In this document: positions 32,586 through 40,887 of the stretch, piece by piece | Layout: each line of letters opens with the position of its first letter | Position numbering within the stretch: position 1 is the stretch's first letter | Assembly (NCBI RefSeq): GCF_900102675.1 | Contig: NZ_FMYX01000014.1 | Location: 87,462-151,461, forward strand | Direction: 5' to 3' | From: Pseudomonas guariconensis | Lineage (GTDB): Bacteria > Pseudomonadota > Gammaproteobacteria > Pseudomonadales > Pseudomonadaceae | Length of the DNA: 64,000 nt | The notes under the pieces: model-generated | The model's input: only the letters and a program-made list of their open reading frames with translations | What the model was told of the DNA's origin: nothing | Databases searched by the model: none | Translations under genes and position numbers: made by a program

Positions 32586-32897
32586 GTGTACAAGCTCGCC
32601 TTCTTCGTGCCGCCGAGCCATGTGGAAGTGGTCAAGGCCGCTGTGTTCGCCGCAGGCGGCGGACGCATCGGCGACTATGACCACTGTGCCTGGCAGACGC
32701 AGGGCCTGGGCCAGTTCCGCCCGTTGGACGGCAGCCAGCCGTACCTCGGGCAGACCGGTCAGGTCGAGCAGGTGGAGGAGTGGAAGGTCGAGCTGGTGGT
32801 GGCGGATGAGTTGATCGCCCAAGTCGTCGCCGCGCTCAAGGCGAGCCACCCGTACGAGACGCCAGCCTACGAGGTCTGGCGGCTCGCCGAGTTCTGA
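32586..32897 (+). CDS. YqfO/NIF3 C-terminal-domain family protein
   Basis: The product has 103 residues from a GTG start directly after the purL stop (VYKLAFFVPPSHVEVVKAAVF). The fold should be a CutA/PII-like alpha-beta domain found as an insert in NIF3/YqfO proteins, here free-standing. Conserved segments are FFVPPSHVE, GRIGDYDHCAW and SHPYETPAYEV. Function is unknown; the His/Glu-rich end suggests metal or small-ligand binding. The 2-nt gap implies translation coupled to purL. A longer in-frame start inside purL is not needed. Confidence 0.82.
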   Translation: MYKLAFFVPPSHVEVVKAAVFAAGGGRIGDYDHCAWQTQGLGQFRPLDGSQPYLGQTGQVEQVEEWKVELVVADELIAQVVAALKASHPYETPAYEVWRLAEF

Positions 32898-32919
32898 TCC
32901 CGTTCGTGTGATATCCCAG

Positions 32920-32979
32920 GGGCCGCTATGCAGCCCATCGCAGCGCGCTCGACGCTTGCGATGGGACGCGTAGCGGCCC
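32920..32979. terminator. Nested inverted repeat between convergent yqfO-like and phoX genes
   Basis: Outer arms GGGCCGCTA (32920-32928) / TAGCGGCCC (32971-32979) enclose inner arms CCCATCGCA (32934-32942) / TGCGATGGG (32957-32965). This makes a long bidirectional hairpin with a short T tract on the + side, suited to terminating both genes; it may also belong to a dispersed repeat family. Confidence 0.6.
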
Positions 32980-32991
32980 TTTCTACAGGCA

Positions 32992-35037
32992 TCAGCCGAT
33001 GCCGATCTCTCCTCCATCCTTGCGTTGAATCACCACGGTCGACGACCGAGGCCGCACGCGGCTGCCCGTGGGGGTGGCGTCGGTAGCGATGTCACTGCGG
33101 GGCCAGTTGGCCGGATGCTGGATGTTGACGAACAACGTCTTGTTGTCGGGAGTGAAGGTGATGCCAGTCACTTCGCAGCCGTTCGGCCCGACGAAGAAGC
33201 GGCGCAAGTCTGCCTGGTTGCGGGCATCGATCGGCACTTGCCTGCCGTTTGCGTCCACCAGATCGGTGGGGATCACCGCGAGCAACTGGTCATTGGTATA
33301 GCGGGTCACGCTCGATTCGCTGTTGTCGGTCTCGAACCACAGCACACCGCGGCTATCGAAACTCATTCCATCGGGGCTGGCGAACTGGTTCAGTTCGGTC
33401 AGGCCCGAACGATTGATGTCGGCACCGCCATCGGCATTGGCGCCAAAGACGAAGATATCCCAGGTGAAGCTGCGCTGATCGTCGCTGTCGTGCCAACGGA
33501 TGATGTGGCCGTGGCGGTTCGGGCCGCGTGGGTTGGCCGCATCGACCGTGGCCGGTGTGCGTTCGCTGTTGTTGGTCAGGGTGACATAGGCGTCACCATT
33601 GAGGGGATTGACCGCCGTCCACTCCGGGCGGTCCATGGGCGTTGCGCCCACGGCATCGCCAGCACCCCGGGTATTGAGAATGATCCCGGCCAGGTCGCCG
33701 TACAGCGCACCCAAGGTGCTGCCGCCGGTGGTGGCTGTGCCGGGGGCGAGCAACAGCCAGTGGCCGGTGCCGTCAGCATCGAAGCGCGCCACGTAGAGCT
33801 TGCCGTGGTCCAGGTACTTGGCGCCGGTGGCCAGTCGATCGCTCGGGTTGGCGTCGGCAGGGTCCCAGACAGCGTCAGAGACGAACTTGTACAGGTATTC
33901 ATTGTTGGAGTCGTCGCCCATGTACCAGACCAGCGGCTTGCCGGCTACCGCCAGGCCAGGACAGCAGCCCTCGTGGCGGAACCGGCCCAGCGCGGTGCGT
34001 TTGACGGCGCGCGTGCGGGCGTCGTACGGGTCGATCTCGACGATGTAGCCGTAAGTGCTGGCTTCGTTGCGGTAGTCCTCGGTGGCACTGGCGCCGCGAG
34101 GGGTGATGTCGAAGCGGGCGAACTCGTCGTTGGCTTCGCTGCGGTCACCTGCGGCGCTCTCCCAGCCGTACTGGCCGCTCGAGGTGGCCACGCCGATGCG
34201 CACTTGGTCGGCAGGGCGGGTGCCCTTGTTGACGAAGATGCCGGGCCAGTTCTCCTCGCACGTGAGGTAAGTGCCCCAGGGTGTATAGCCGTTACCGCAG
34301 TTGTTGTTGGTGCCACGGCACTGGGTGCCGGTGGGCGAGAATCGGGTCTTGACGTGCTCGCTGCCGCGCAGAGGGCCGGCGATCTCCATCAGCGAGGCGG
34401 TGGTGAAGCGGCGGTTGAGCGGGTCATTGTCGACCACCTGCCAGCGCCCGTTGAGTTTGCGCAGGCGAACCACGCCGGCGCCGTGGGCGTTGATTTCCTT
34501 GCGCACTTCTTCGGCCGGGCGCTTGCCATTGGCAGAGGTGGTCGGGCCGTTCGGGTGCAGCGCGGCAGGGTCGATGTATTCGAAGTTGATTGCCAGCAGG
34601 CCATCGTCGGAACTGCCACCGATGGGAAAGAAGTGCATGCCGTCGTGGTGCATGCCCATGGCGTTGGCCTGATCTGTGGATGTGTTACTGCCGTCGGCTT
34701 TCCAGGGGCTGGCCTTGCTGTTCAACGGTGTGCCCCAGGGCGCCAGTACATAGGCGCTGTAGCCGGCGGCCACGGCGCAGCCATCGGTACGCGAGCCGGG
34801 GATCGACTGGAACCCCAGTCTGGGCCTGGGAGTGGCGGGACGGGCCGGAGCGGGCGTGCCTTGGTTGGCGCCACTGCCCAGGCAGCCGGTCAGGCCTGCC
34901 CCTGCGATCAGCGCGATGGCCGCCCCCAAGCTGCCGCGCATGACGCTGCGCCGGCTCAGGTAGGCATCCATGACACTGGCCATGGGCAGGTTCCCGCTGG
35001 AGTTGCGATCAAGGTTATCGCCGCTTTCTCGACTCAT
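32992..35037 (-). CDS. PhoX-type alkaline phosphatase (DUF839), Tat-exported
   Basis: The product has 681 residues from MSRESGDNLDRNSS (AAGGA 7 nt upstream). YLSRRSVMRGS followed by AAIALIAGAGLTGCL is a twin-arginine signal. The main chain is a DUF839/PhoX beta-propeller; visible family motifs include TYLTCEENWPG, HEGCCPGLA, and ETDNSES near the C-terminus. PhoX enzymes use calcium and iron to release phosphate from many phosphomonoesters in the periplasm or outside. I looked for a Pho box upstream and found none convincing. The open frame runs 61 codons further upstream, without family-like sequence. Confidence 0.87.
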   Translation of the reverse strand: MSRESGDNLDRNSSGNLPMASVMDAYLSRRSVMRGSLGAAIALIAGAGLTGCLGSGANQGTPAPARPATPRPRLGFQSIPGSRTDGCAVAAGYSAYVLAPWGTPLNSKASPWKADGSNTSTDQANAMGMHHDGMHFFPIGGSSDDGLLAINFEYIDPAALHPNGPTTSANGKRPAEEVRKEINAHGAGVVRLRKLNGRWQVVDNDPLNRRFTTASLMEIAGPLRGSEHVKTRFSPTGTQCRGTNNNCGNGYTPWGTYLTCEENWPGIFVNKGTRPADQVRIGVATSSGQYGWESAAGDRSEANDEFARFDITPRGASATEDYRNEASTYGYIVEIDPYDARTRAVKRTALGRFRHEGCCPGLAVAGKPLVWYMGDDSNNEYLYKFVSDAVWDPADANPSDRLATGAKYLDHGKLYVARFDADGTGHWLLLAPGTATTGGSTLGALYGDLAGIILNTRGAGDAVGATPMDRPEWTAVNPLNGDAYVTLTNNSERTPATVDAANPRGPNRHGHIIRWHDSDDQRSFTWDIFVFGANADGGADINRSGLTELNQFASPDGMSFDSRGVLWFETDNSESSVTRYTNDQLLAVIPTDLVDANGRQVPIDARNQADLRRFFVGPNGCEVTGITFTPDNKTLFVNIQHPANWPRSDIATDATPTGSRVRPRSSTVVIQRKDGGEIGIG

Positions 35038-35159
35038 CAGGGTGTCCTTGCGTTGCTGAGTGGAAGGAAGACCGCGACTTTGAACGCAAAGTATGACGAT
35101 TTTTTGGCAAAACCATGAAAGGGTCGCCGAAACCCGTTCGTCACGGCCAGGATTGGTTT

Positions 35160-37136
35160 TCAAGATGTGTGATGGATGGCCTTGCCCTCGAAAACGAGCA
35201 GGCATGCCTGCTCGTGCCACGGTTGCAGCGTTTTGCCTGCCGTGGCCTTGGCGCCGATCAGGCGCATCTCTTCAGCACTGGCCGGGCGCAGGTCGCTGGT
35301 GGCGTTCAGGTCGCTGACGATTGCTTGCTCCTGGCGCGTGGTGCGTGTCTGGTCGCTACCGAACAGGCCAAACAGCTTGCTGTCGCGCTCGTGCTCGGTC
35401 GTGGTGATGCGGTTGCGATCGGCCTCGATGGCCAGCAGGCCCTTTTCGCTGAACAGGACCGAATCGCCCTGGCTGCTCAAGGTACTGCCCTTGACCGTGA
35501 CCTGATCGGCGATGATGTCGAGATCGCCTCCTACCTTGAGCTCGCTGCCGGCCACCGTCTGACCCTGGCGTTCGTTGCCATCGCGTGAACCGAAGAAGGC
35601 GCCGGAGACCAGATCGCCCCGATAGTCGCGTTGTGTGCCTGTGTCCTGCAGGGTGGTCGTGGTCACGCTCACCTGACCGGCCTTGAATAGGGTGTCGCCC
35701 TGGCTTTGCAGGCGGCTGCCCTGCACCTTGAGCGTATCGCCGGCGGTCATCACGATGCGTCCGCCTTCCAGCTGGCTGGCGTTGGCGGTTTCCTTGTAGC
35801 GGTCGGTATCGCTGTCGCCGCGCCACAGGTGCTTGCGGTGGCGCACCTGTTCTTCGATCCGTTGACTGTCGATGCCGGCTTCGACATCGAGCTTGGCCGC
35901 GCTGTCGAGCCTCAGCTCGCCTCGGGTTCGAAGGTCCGCCACCACCAGGCGCATGTCATCGCCTGATTGCAGTGCGATCCCTTCGTCGGCGTGCAGCAGT
36001 GTCCCTTGTTGCTGACGGTCGGTGGTGGTGCGCTCGCGGTTGTAGGTCTCGGTGGTGACGAAGAGGAACTTGTTGTTCCATTGTTCGTGATCGCGCTGGA
36101 GGCTTTCCCGAGTCTTGGCGTCCAGGGTCAATTTGTTGCCGGCGGTGAATTCGATACGCCCGGCTTTGGCCTCGACGGCGTCGAGCGTCAGGTCGCCAGC
36201 TGCGGTCAACGCCAGTTCACCCTGCTCGGTGCGCAGACGCGCACGTTCATCGGCGGTGCCGCTGACGTGCAGGGTGCCTGAAGAACGGACGCTGATGCCA
36301 TTATCCGCGCTCAATGGGGAAGGGCCCACGCGTACACCTGCACCTTCGGCAGTGCTTACCACCCGGATGCGCCCGGCACGCATGGCGCCGAACAGGCTGG
36401 CATCGATGCTGGCCGGGGCGCTGGGCAGGTGCTGAATGATTTGCCCGTCCTGGGCATCGATGCGATTTCGCCCGACAGTCAGGTTCAGATCTGTGCGGGC
36501 ATCGAGCGCCCCGTGCTGATCGATGCGTGGGGCGATCAGCTCCAGCGCCGCCTCGCGGTTGGATTGTCCGCCTTCGAGCACCTGCAGGGTACCGCTGGCG
36601 TTCAGGGTATCGAGAAAGCGGATCTGTTGATCCTGGATGTCCGGCGTGCCGACCAGCAGTCCGGCACGTGTGGTGTTGATGAAGCTGCCGCCATTGAGGG
36701 TGATGCCGTTGGGGTTGGCCAGGATGTAGTCGGCGGCGCGACCGAAAATCTCCTGCGGTCCCTCGATCAGCGAGGCGTTGCGGCTGACGACTTCGTTGAG
36801 GATGGTCGACGCGGCCTGGCCCTGGAATTGTGGATTGGCGTTCAGGGCTCCGACCAGTTGTGATTGGCCAGGCCGCAAGGCGTTGTTGAGCACCACGCCG
36901 GGCTTGGCGACGTTGTAGTCGAGGAACTGATTGTGGGACAGGCCGCGGGCGTTAGGGGCGACGATGTCGATCACCGGTACGCCGTGGTTATTGTTGACGA
37001 CCGGCGTACCGCCGGGCCCGGTGGTTGGTTGCAGGCCATCTGCGGCCACGGCGCAGGAGCATGTCACCAGGGCGATGAAAATGGCCCAGCGCAAGACATC
37101 CGGGCTCACCGAGTGGGGGTGGGTAGTAAGGGTCAC
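35160..37136 (-). CDS. Truncated TpsA exoprotein (filamentous haemagglutinin / CdiA type)
   Basis: The product has 658 residues. An extended N-terminal signal region (MTLTTHPHSVSPDVLRW, then AIFIALVTCSCAVAA) is followed by the TPS secretion domain (about residues 35-270) with NPNGITLNGGSFINT and NEVVSRNASLIEGPQEIFG, the region that docks with TpsB. Haemagglutinin-like beta-helix repeats follow to about 630. The chain stops early compared with FHA/CdiA proteins (often above 1500), lacks a pretoxin or toxin domain, and its last 25 residues (KTLQPWHEQACLLVFEGKA) are read from a palindrome, so the tail is not native. Probably a relic of a larger gene. It starts 24 nt after tpsB. Confidence 0.78.
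   Translation of the reverse strand: MTLTTHPHSVSPDVLRWAIFIALVTCSCAVAADGLQPTTGPGGTPVVNNNHGVPVIDIVAPNARGLSHNQFLDYNVAKPGVVLNNALRPGQSQLVGALNANPQFQGQAASTILNEVVSRNASLIEGPQEIFGRAADYILANPNGITLNGGSFINTTRAGLLVGTPDIQDQQIRFLDTLNASGTLQVLEGGQSNREAALELIAPRIDQHGALDARTDLNLTVGRNRIDAQDGQIIQHLPSAPASIDASLFGAMRAGRIRVVSTAEGAGVRVGPSPLSADNGISVRSSGTLHVSGTADERARLRTEQGELALTAAGDLTLDAVEAKAGRIEFTAGNKLTLDAKTRESLQRDHEQWNNKFLFVTTETYNRERTTTDRQQQGTLLHADEGIALQSGDDMRLVVADLRTRGELRLDSAAKLDVEAGIDSQRIEEQVRHRKHLWRGDSDTDRYKETANASQLEGGRIVMTAGDTLKVQGSRLQSQGDTLFKAGQVSVTTTTLQDTGTQRDYRGDLVSGAFFGSRDGNERQGQTVAGSELKVGGDLDIIADQVTVKGSTLSSQGDSVLFSEKGLLAIEADRNRITTTEHERDSKLFGLFGSDQTRTTRQEQAIVSDLNATSDLRPASAEEMRLIGAKATAGKTLQPWHEQACLLVFEGKAIHHTS
35195..35214. 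repeat. 20-bp perfect palindrome at the 3' end of tpsA
   Basis: CGAGCAGGCATGCCTGCTCG is a perfect palindrome within the last 20 codons of the truncated tpsA. It may mark a recombination junction or act as a terminator stem. Confidence 0.65.
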
Positions 37137-37160
37137 TGTTTTTTCTCTTTTGTTGTGTGA

Positions 37161-38843
37161 TCAGAGACTCAGGGTCCACTCCAGGACCCAGAGGCCAGGT
37201 TCCAGCGAGCGGCGGTTGCGTTCGCTGGCGTACAGGGCTCGTTGATAGTCCAGGCGCAGGTGATTGGCGGGAGGCCCTAGCACTACACCCAGGGCGCCCC
37301 CTGCGATCCGTTGGGGAGCGCTGGCGGGGGTGAAGCGGGTCCAGCCCAGGTCCAGGCCCAGGTGAGGGCGTATCTCCAATGTCCGGGAGAAGGGCAGGGG
37401 CTGGCTGAAGGTGTTGCGCCAGACCGCGCCGCTGGCACCGGCGACCGTGTCCTGACGCCAGCCGCGAACGGCGGCGTCGTCGCTAAGCAGCAATTGCTCG
37501 ATGGCCGCAAGCGGTTGCTCGCTGTACTGAAGGTTCAACTCGCTCTGCCAACGCCAGGGCCATTGCGCAGGCCCCTGGCGCAAATGCACGAAGCTGGCCC
37601 GGTACTTGCGCCAATGCGTTTGCGCAGCCCTTTCCGAGGGCAGCAGTGAATGCTCGGCGCCAAACCAGTCCAGGTTCTGGGACACGCCCACATAGGCGTT
37701 CCACAGTCCCCCTTCGAGCCACAGCAGGTTGAGGCCGGCCTCGAAGGTGGTCAGCGTCGGGCTTTGCTGCGCGATCGCCGTGTGTTGAATGCGGTTGACC
37801 AGTTGCTTGCGGTCCAGTCGGGCGAGCGCACTCAACATCCCTTGGCTGTTGCGCCATAGCAGGCGTTCCACGCTCAGGCCCTGGAGATGGCTTTCGCCGG
37901 TGCTGACCTGACGCCGTTGTGGCAGGGGAGCGCGATAACGCATCCAGCTGGCGTTCACGGCCAGGCTCCACGGGCCGTAGGGCACGCTGTAATAGAGGTT
38001 CACACCTTGGCTTTGGCCGGGGGCGTCGAACACGGTCGAGGCCACGCCCAGGCGTAGGTCGTCGTTCAAGCCCAGTGGGCTGTCCAGTCCCAACCCAAGG
38101 TTGAGGCGATGACGACCGGTCAGGTCACTGCCACGGTTGTCCAGGCGGCTGTCCAGGTGCCAGCGCGAACCGGTGCGGCGCGGCTGGATGACCACGCGTG
38201 TACCATTTTGGATCTCGCCCGGTAGCAGGTCGGCGTTCAAGTCGTAGGCCCGCAGGCGATTGAGCTGGTCCAGGCCTTGCTCGAGTGCGGGCAGGTACAA
38301 GGGCTGACCGAGCAGGTCGGGAAAGGCGCCTCGCAAGGAAAGCGGCAGGTCGGTACCGGCCAGTTCGATGGATTCGACGAAGCCTTCGACGATGACGATA
38401 GCCAGTGGCTTGCCGGCCTGGGGCCGATGTGCCAGGTAAGGGCGGCTGGCCGGATAACCTGCCTGGACGTAGCTGTCGGTGATGGCCCTGAGCAGCGTGT
38501 TGACGTCGTCGACGCTCAGGCAAGGGCGCCACAGGGGACGCAGGACCGCTTCCAGCTGCTGATTCGATAGCACTCGGTTCCCGCTCAGGCGTAACCCGGC
38601 GGTGGGCCAGCAGTGTGAATCTGCGCGAGTAGGTGGGGCAGGGTCGACCCGTACCGGGCCTGGCTGACGACGGCGTTGCCATCGCTCGAGGCGCTGCCGG
38701 CGTTCTTGAAGCTGCAGGGTGCGTTGTTGCTCGCGTAGTTGCGAGGTGGCGGGATCGTTGGCCCACGCAGTTGGGTGGACCATCAAGGCAAGGGCCAGGC
38801 TGGCCAGTATTGGCCTGGCGAAGCGACGCAAGGAAGTCGACAT
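37161..38843 (-). CDS. TpsB outer-membrane transporter (ShlB/FhaC/HecB family)
   Basis: The product has 560 residues from MSTSLRRFARPIL. A signal peptide ends near PTAWA-NDPA. An alpha-helical plug segment (SQLREQQRTLQLQERRQRL, about 28-60) is followed by POTRA repeats (about 75-230; LRLSGNRVLSNQQLEAVL, QAGYPASRPYLAHRPQAG), and then a 16-strand barrel, ending WVLEWTLSL. TpsB proteins export their TpsA partner. The protein appears intact, unlike its TpsA. The frame is open a little further upstream (GTG 38867), but ATG 38843 directly precedes the signal peptide. Confidence 0.88.
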   Translation of the reverse strand: MSTSLRRFARPILASLALALMVHPTAWANDPATSQLREQQRTLQLQERRQRLERWQRRRQPGPVRVDPAPPTRADSHCWPTAGLRLSGNRVLSNQQLEAVLRPLWRPCLSVDDVNTLLRAITDSYVQAGYPASRPYLAHRPQAGKPLAIVIVEGFVESIELAGTDLPLSLRGAFPDLLGQPLYLPALEQGLDQLNRLRAYDLNADLLPGEIQNGTRVVIQPRRTGSRWHLDSRLDNRGSDLTGRHRLNLGLGLDSPLGLNDDLRLGVASTVFDAPGQSQGVNLYYSVPYGPWSLAVNASWMRYRAPLPQRRQVSTGESHLQGLSVERLLWRNSQGMLSALARLDRKQLVNRIQHTAIAQQSPTLTTFEAGLNLLWLEGGLWNAYVGVSQNLDWFGAEHSLLPSERAAQTHWRKYRASFVHLRQGPAQWPWRWQSELNLQYSEQPLAAIEQLLLSDDAAVRGWRQDTVAGASGAVWRNTFSQPLPFSRTLEIRPHLGLDLGWTRFTPASAPQRIAGGALGVVLGPPANHLRLDYQRALYASERNRRSLEPGLWVLEWTLSL

Positions 38844-38885
38844 GGAGAAGCCCCGCAATGGCTGCACGTATGTGCTTTTTTGCGG

Positions 38886-38900
38886 GGATTCTAAGAATCC
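38886..38900. promoter_or_regulatory. Palindrome GGATTCT-A-AGAATCC upstream of tpsB
   Basis: Seven-base arms flank one central base, 43 bp before the tpsB start; a candidate operator or -35/-10 region element for the two-partner secretion operon. Confidence 0.45.
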
Positions 38901-38969
38901 GACTTACCGTTTGGATGCGGTCCCGTACCCATCTGGGCGTCAGGTGGGGGTGGGTTTAATGTGTGTAAT

Positions 38970-38998
38970 TTCCTACAAAGTTAATCGAATTGTAGGAA
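38970..38998. promoter_or_regulatory. 9-bp inverted repeat between tpsB and L,D-transpeptidase
   Basis: TTCCTACAA (38970-38978) and TTGTAGGAA (38990-38998) are perfect arms, 11-bp AT-rich spacer. It abuts the stop of the upstream minus-strand L,D-transpeptidase gene and lies 127 bp before tpsB. It could be that gene's terminator stem (no good U-run) or an upstream operator. Confidence 0.45.
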
Positions 38999-39535
38999 TC
39001 AGGGACGGATCTCGATCAAGGTCCCGTCCTTGACCATGTCCCAGACCTCGCGCATGTCATTGTTGCGCATGGCGATGCAGCCTTCGGTCCAGTCCAGGGT
39101 ATGGAAGTACCACTCCGGGTAGTCCTCGTTGATCGGCGTGCCATGGATCATGATCATGCCGCCTGGGCTCACGCCCTCGCGGCGGGCGCGGGCGGCATCG
39201 CTGATGTTCGGGTAGGAAATGTGCATGGCCAGGTTGAAGCGGTCACTGACCTTGCGCCAGTCAAGCCAGTACAGGCCTTCGGGCGTCTTGCTGTCACCTT
39301 CGCGCTCTTTGGTGCCTTTGGGTTGCTTGCCCAGGGAGATGCGGTAGGTCTTGAGTGGCTCGCCACGGCTGATCAGTTGCAGGCGGCGCTCGGACTTGAT
39401 CACCAGGACCTTGTCGATCAGTGGTTGGTTGGCGACCGCAGACGGTTCGACAGGCTTGCGAATGATGGTCTCGGTGAAGGCGGCCTGGGACACCGATGCA
39501 ACGGAAAGGCAGAAAAGGGCAAGCAACCAACGCAT
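38999..39535 (-). CDS. L,D-transpeptidase family protein (YkuD domain), periplasmic
   Basis: The product has 178 residues. A signal peptide (MRWLLALFCLSVASVSQA) is followed by the YkuD catalytic domain at about 42-178. The active-site motif is complete: IHGTP and then DWTEGCIAMRNND, with the nucleophile Cys near residue 157. Such enzymes form 3-3 peptidoglycan crosslinks or attach proteins to murein. No LysM or other binding domain is present, so it is one of the small murein L,D-transpeptidases (ErfK/YafK-like). It is 19 nt from the downstream end of the Nudix gene, on the same strand. Confidence 0.9.
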   Translation of the reverse strand: MRWLLALFCLSVASVSQAAFTETIIRKPVEPSAVANQPLIDKVLVIKSERRLQLISRGEPLKTYRISLGKQPKGTKEREGDSKTPEGLYWLDWRKVSDRFNLAMHISYPNISDAARARREGVSPGGMIMIHGTPINEDYPEWYFHTLDWTEGCIAMRNNDMREVWDMVKDGTLIEIRP

Positions 39536-39554
39536 GAAACCGTATCCCTGAGAG

Positions 39555-40109
39555 CTAAGTGGTGGACGACGAGACGTTCATCGGCGGCAGGTACTCATGG
39601 CCTACGGGGTAGTGCTGCCCGATGCGGTCGCGATAATAGCATTCTAGTGTCCGTACGACGGTGCGGAAAGCCAACTCGTTCCAGGGAATTTCATGTTCCT
39701 CGAACAAGCGCACCTCCAGGCTCTCGACGCCAACGGCAAAATCCAGGTCAGCCAGCTCGGCGCGGAAGAATACATGTACCTGGTCGATGTGAGGCAGGTC
39801 GAACAACTGGTACAGGCTCATCTGCCCGACCCGGGCGCAGGCCTCCTCGACGGTTTCGCGTCGGGCGGCCGCATCGAGGGTTTCACCGTTCTCCATGAAC
39901 CCGGCGGGCAGCGTCCAGAACCCCCGGCGCGGTTCGATCGCCCGTCGACAAAGGAGCACTTGGCTGCCCCAGGTGGGGAGCACGCCAGCAACGATGTTGG
40001 GGTTCTGGTAATGAATGGTATGGCAATGCTCGCAGACATACCGCAGGCGGCTGTCGCCCTCGGGGATCCGCTGAATGACCGCCTGGCCGCACGCGCTGCA
40101 GAATTTCAT
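39555..40109 (-). CDS. Nudix hydrolase with N-terminal zinc ribbon
   Basis: The product has 184 residues from MKFCSACGQAVIQ. The N-terminal zinc ribbon has CSAC (4-7) and CEHC (about 27-30). The Nudix box runs from GFMENGETLDAA to RRETVEEACARV, matching G-x5-E-x7-REUxEExGU except that the final G is C/A, a minor deviation. NUDIX enzymes hydrolyse nucleoside diphosphates linked to another moiety; zinc-ribbon members include NudC-like NADH pyrophosphatases, but this one is shorter and lacks the NudC signature. Its substrate is unknown. It is divergent from the CoA-type Nudix gene. Confidence 0.87.
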   Translation of the reverse strand: MKFCSACGQAVIQRIPEGDSRLRYVCEHCHTIHYQNPNIVAGVLPTWGSQVLLCRRAIEPRRGFWTLPAGFMENGETLDAAARRETVEEACARVGQMSLYQLFDLPHIDQVHVFFRAELADLDFAVGVESLEVRLFEEHEIPWNELAFRTVVRTLECYYRDRIGQHYPVGHEYLPPMNVSSSTT

Positions 40110-40242
40110 GCTGTTCTTCCCTTTATCTGCAGCTATCTTGGCGTGCCGGCCCTGCGCTGCGCAAGCGGCCTGCTGGCGGGGCTTGGGTGCTTCACGGCTT
40201 TGGTGCATCATGCAGGGCAGGCCTTGGAATCGAGAGAGTGCA

Positions 40243-40842
40243 ATGCTGGACGAGCTTCTTCGCCGAATGAGCAATCACACCCCCACGTCACTGGAAACCG
40301 ACCGGCGTTTCCCCGAGGCGGCGGTGCTCTTGCCCATCACGCGTAGCGAAGAGCCCGAGCTGGTGCTGACCCTTCGGGCCAAAGGGCTTTCCACCCATGG
40401 AGGCGAGGTGGCCTTCCCCGGTGGTAGACGCGACCCGGAGGATCCGGACCTGGTGTTCACCGCCCTGCGCGAGGCCGAGGAGGAAATCGGTCTGCCGCCG
40501 GGACTGGTGGAAGTCATCGGTCCGCTGAGCCCGGTGATCTCCCTGCATGGCCTTAAAGTGACGCCATTCGTCGGGATCATCCCCGATTATGTCGAATACC
40601 GTGCCAACGACGCGGAGATCGCCGCCGTGTTCACGGTTCCGCTGGCGTTTTTCCGCCAGGACCCGCGCGACCATACCCACCGTATCGACTACCAAGGGCG
40701 CAGTTGGTACGTGCCGGCCTACCGCTACGGCGAGTACAAGATCTGGGGGTTGTCGGCGATCATGATCGTCGAACTGGTCAATGTGCTGTTCGACGCTGGC
40801 ATCAGCCTGCACCAGCCCCCTGAGCGCTATACCCAGATCTGA
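40243..40842 (+). CDS. nudL: CoA pyrophosphatase-type Nudix hydrolase
   Basis: The product has 199 residues from MLDELLRRMSN. The CoA-specific feature LLPITRSEEPELVLTLRA precedes the Nudix box GGRRDPEDPDLVFTALREAEEEIGL, which has the complete GX5EX7REUXEEXGU core. These enzymes split CoA into 4'-phosphopantetheine and 3',5'-ADP. The C-terminal LSAIMIVELVNVL is a typical end. The open frame runs upstream to 40075, but ATG 40243 is the family-like start and the earlier sequence overlaps the divergent gene. Confidence 0.88.
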   Translation: MLDELLRRMSNHTPTSLETDRRFPEAAVLLPITRSEEPELVLTLRAKGLSTHGGEVAFPGGRRDPEDPDLVFTALREAEEEIGLPPGLVEVIGPLSPVISLHGLKVTPFVGIIPDYVEYRANDAEIAAVFTVPLAFFRQDPRDHTHRIDYQGRSWYVPAYRYGEYKIWGLSAIMIVELVNVLFDAGISLHQPPERYTQI

Positions 40843-40887
40843 GCGGGGCCCAACCCGCCATCTGCCTTCAACCGTGAGGAGCAAGAC

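Noticed and set aside
33025..35118. Open frame of 697 codons antisense to phoX
   Set aside because: Shadow of phoX; Val/Gly/Ala-rich translation without motifs.
35041..35160. Pho box upstream of phoX
   Set aside because: No pair of CTGTCAT-like repeats with 4-bp spacing; best matches have too many mismatches.
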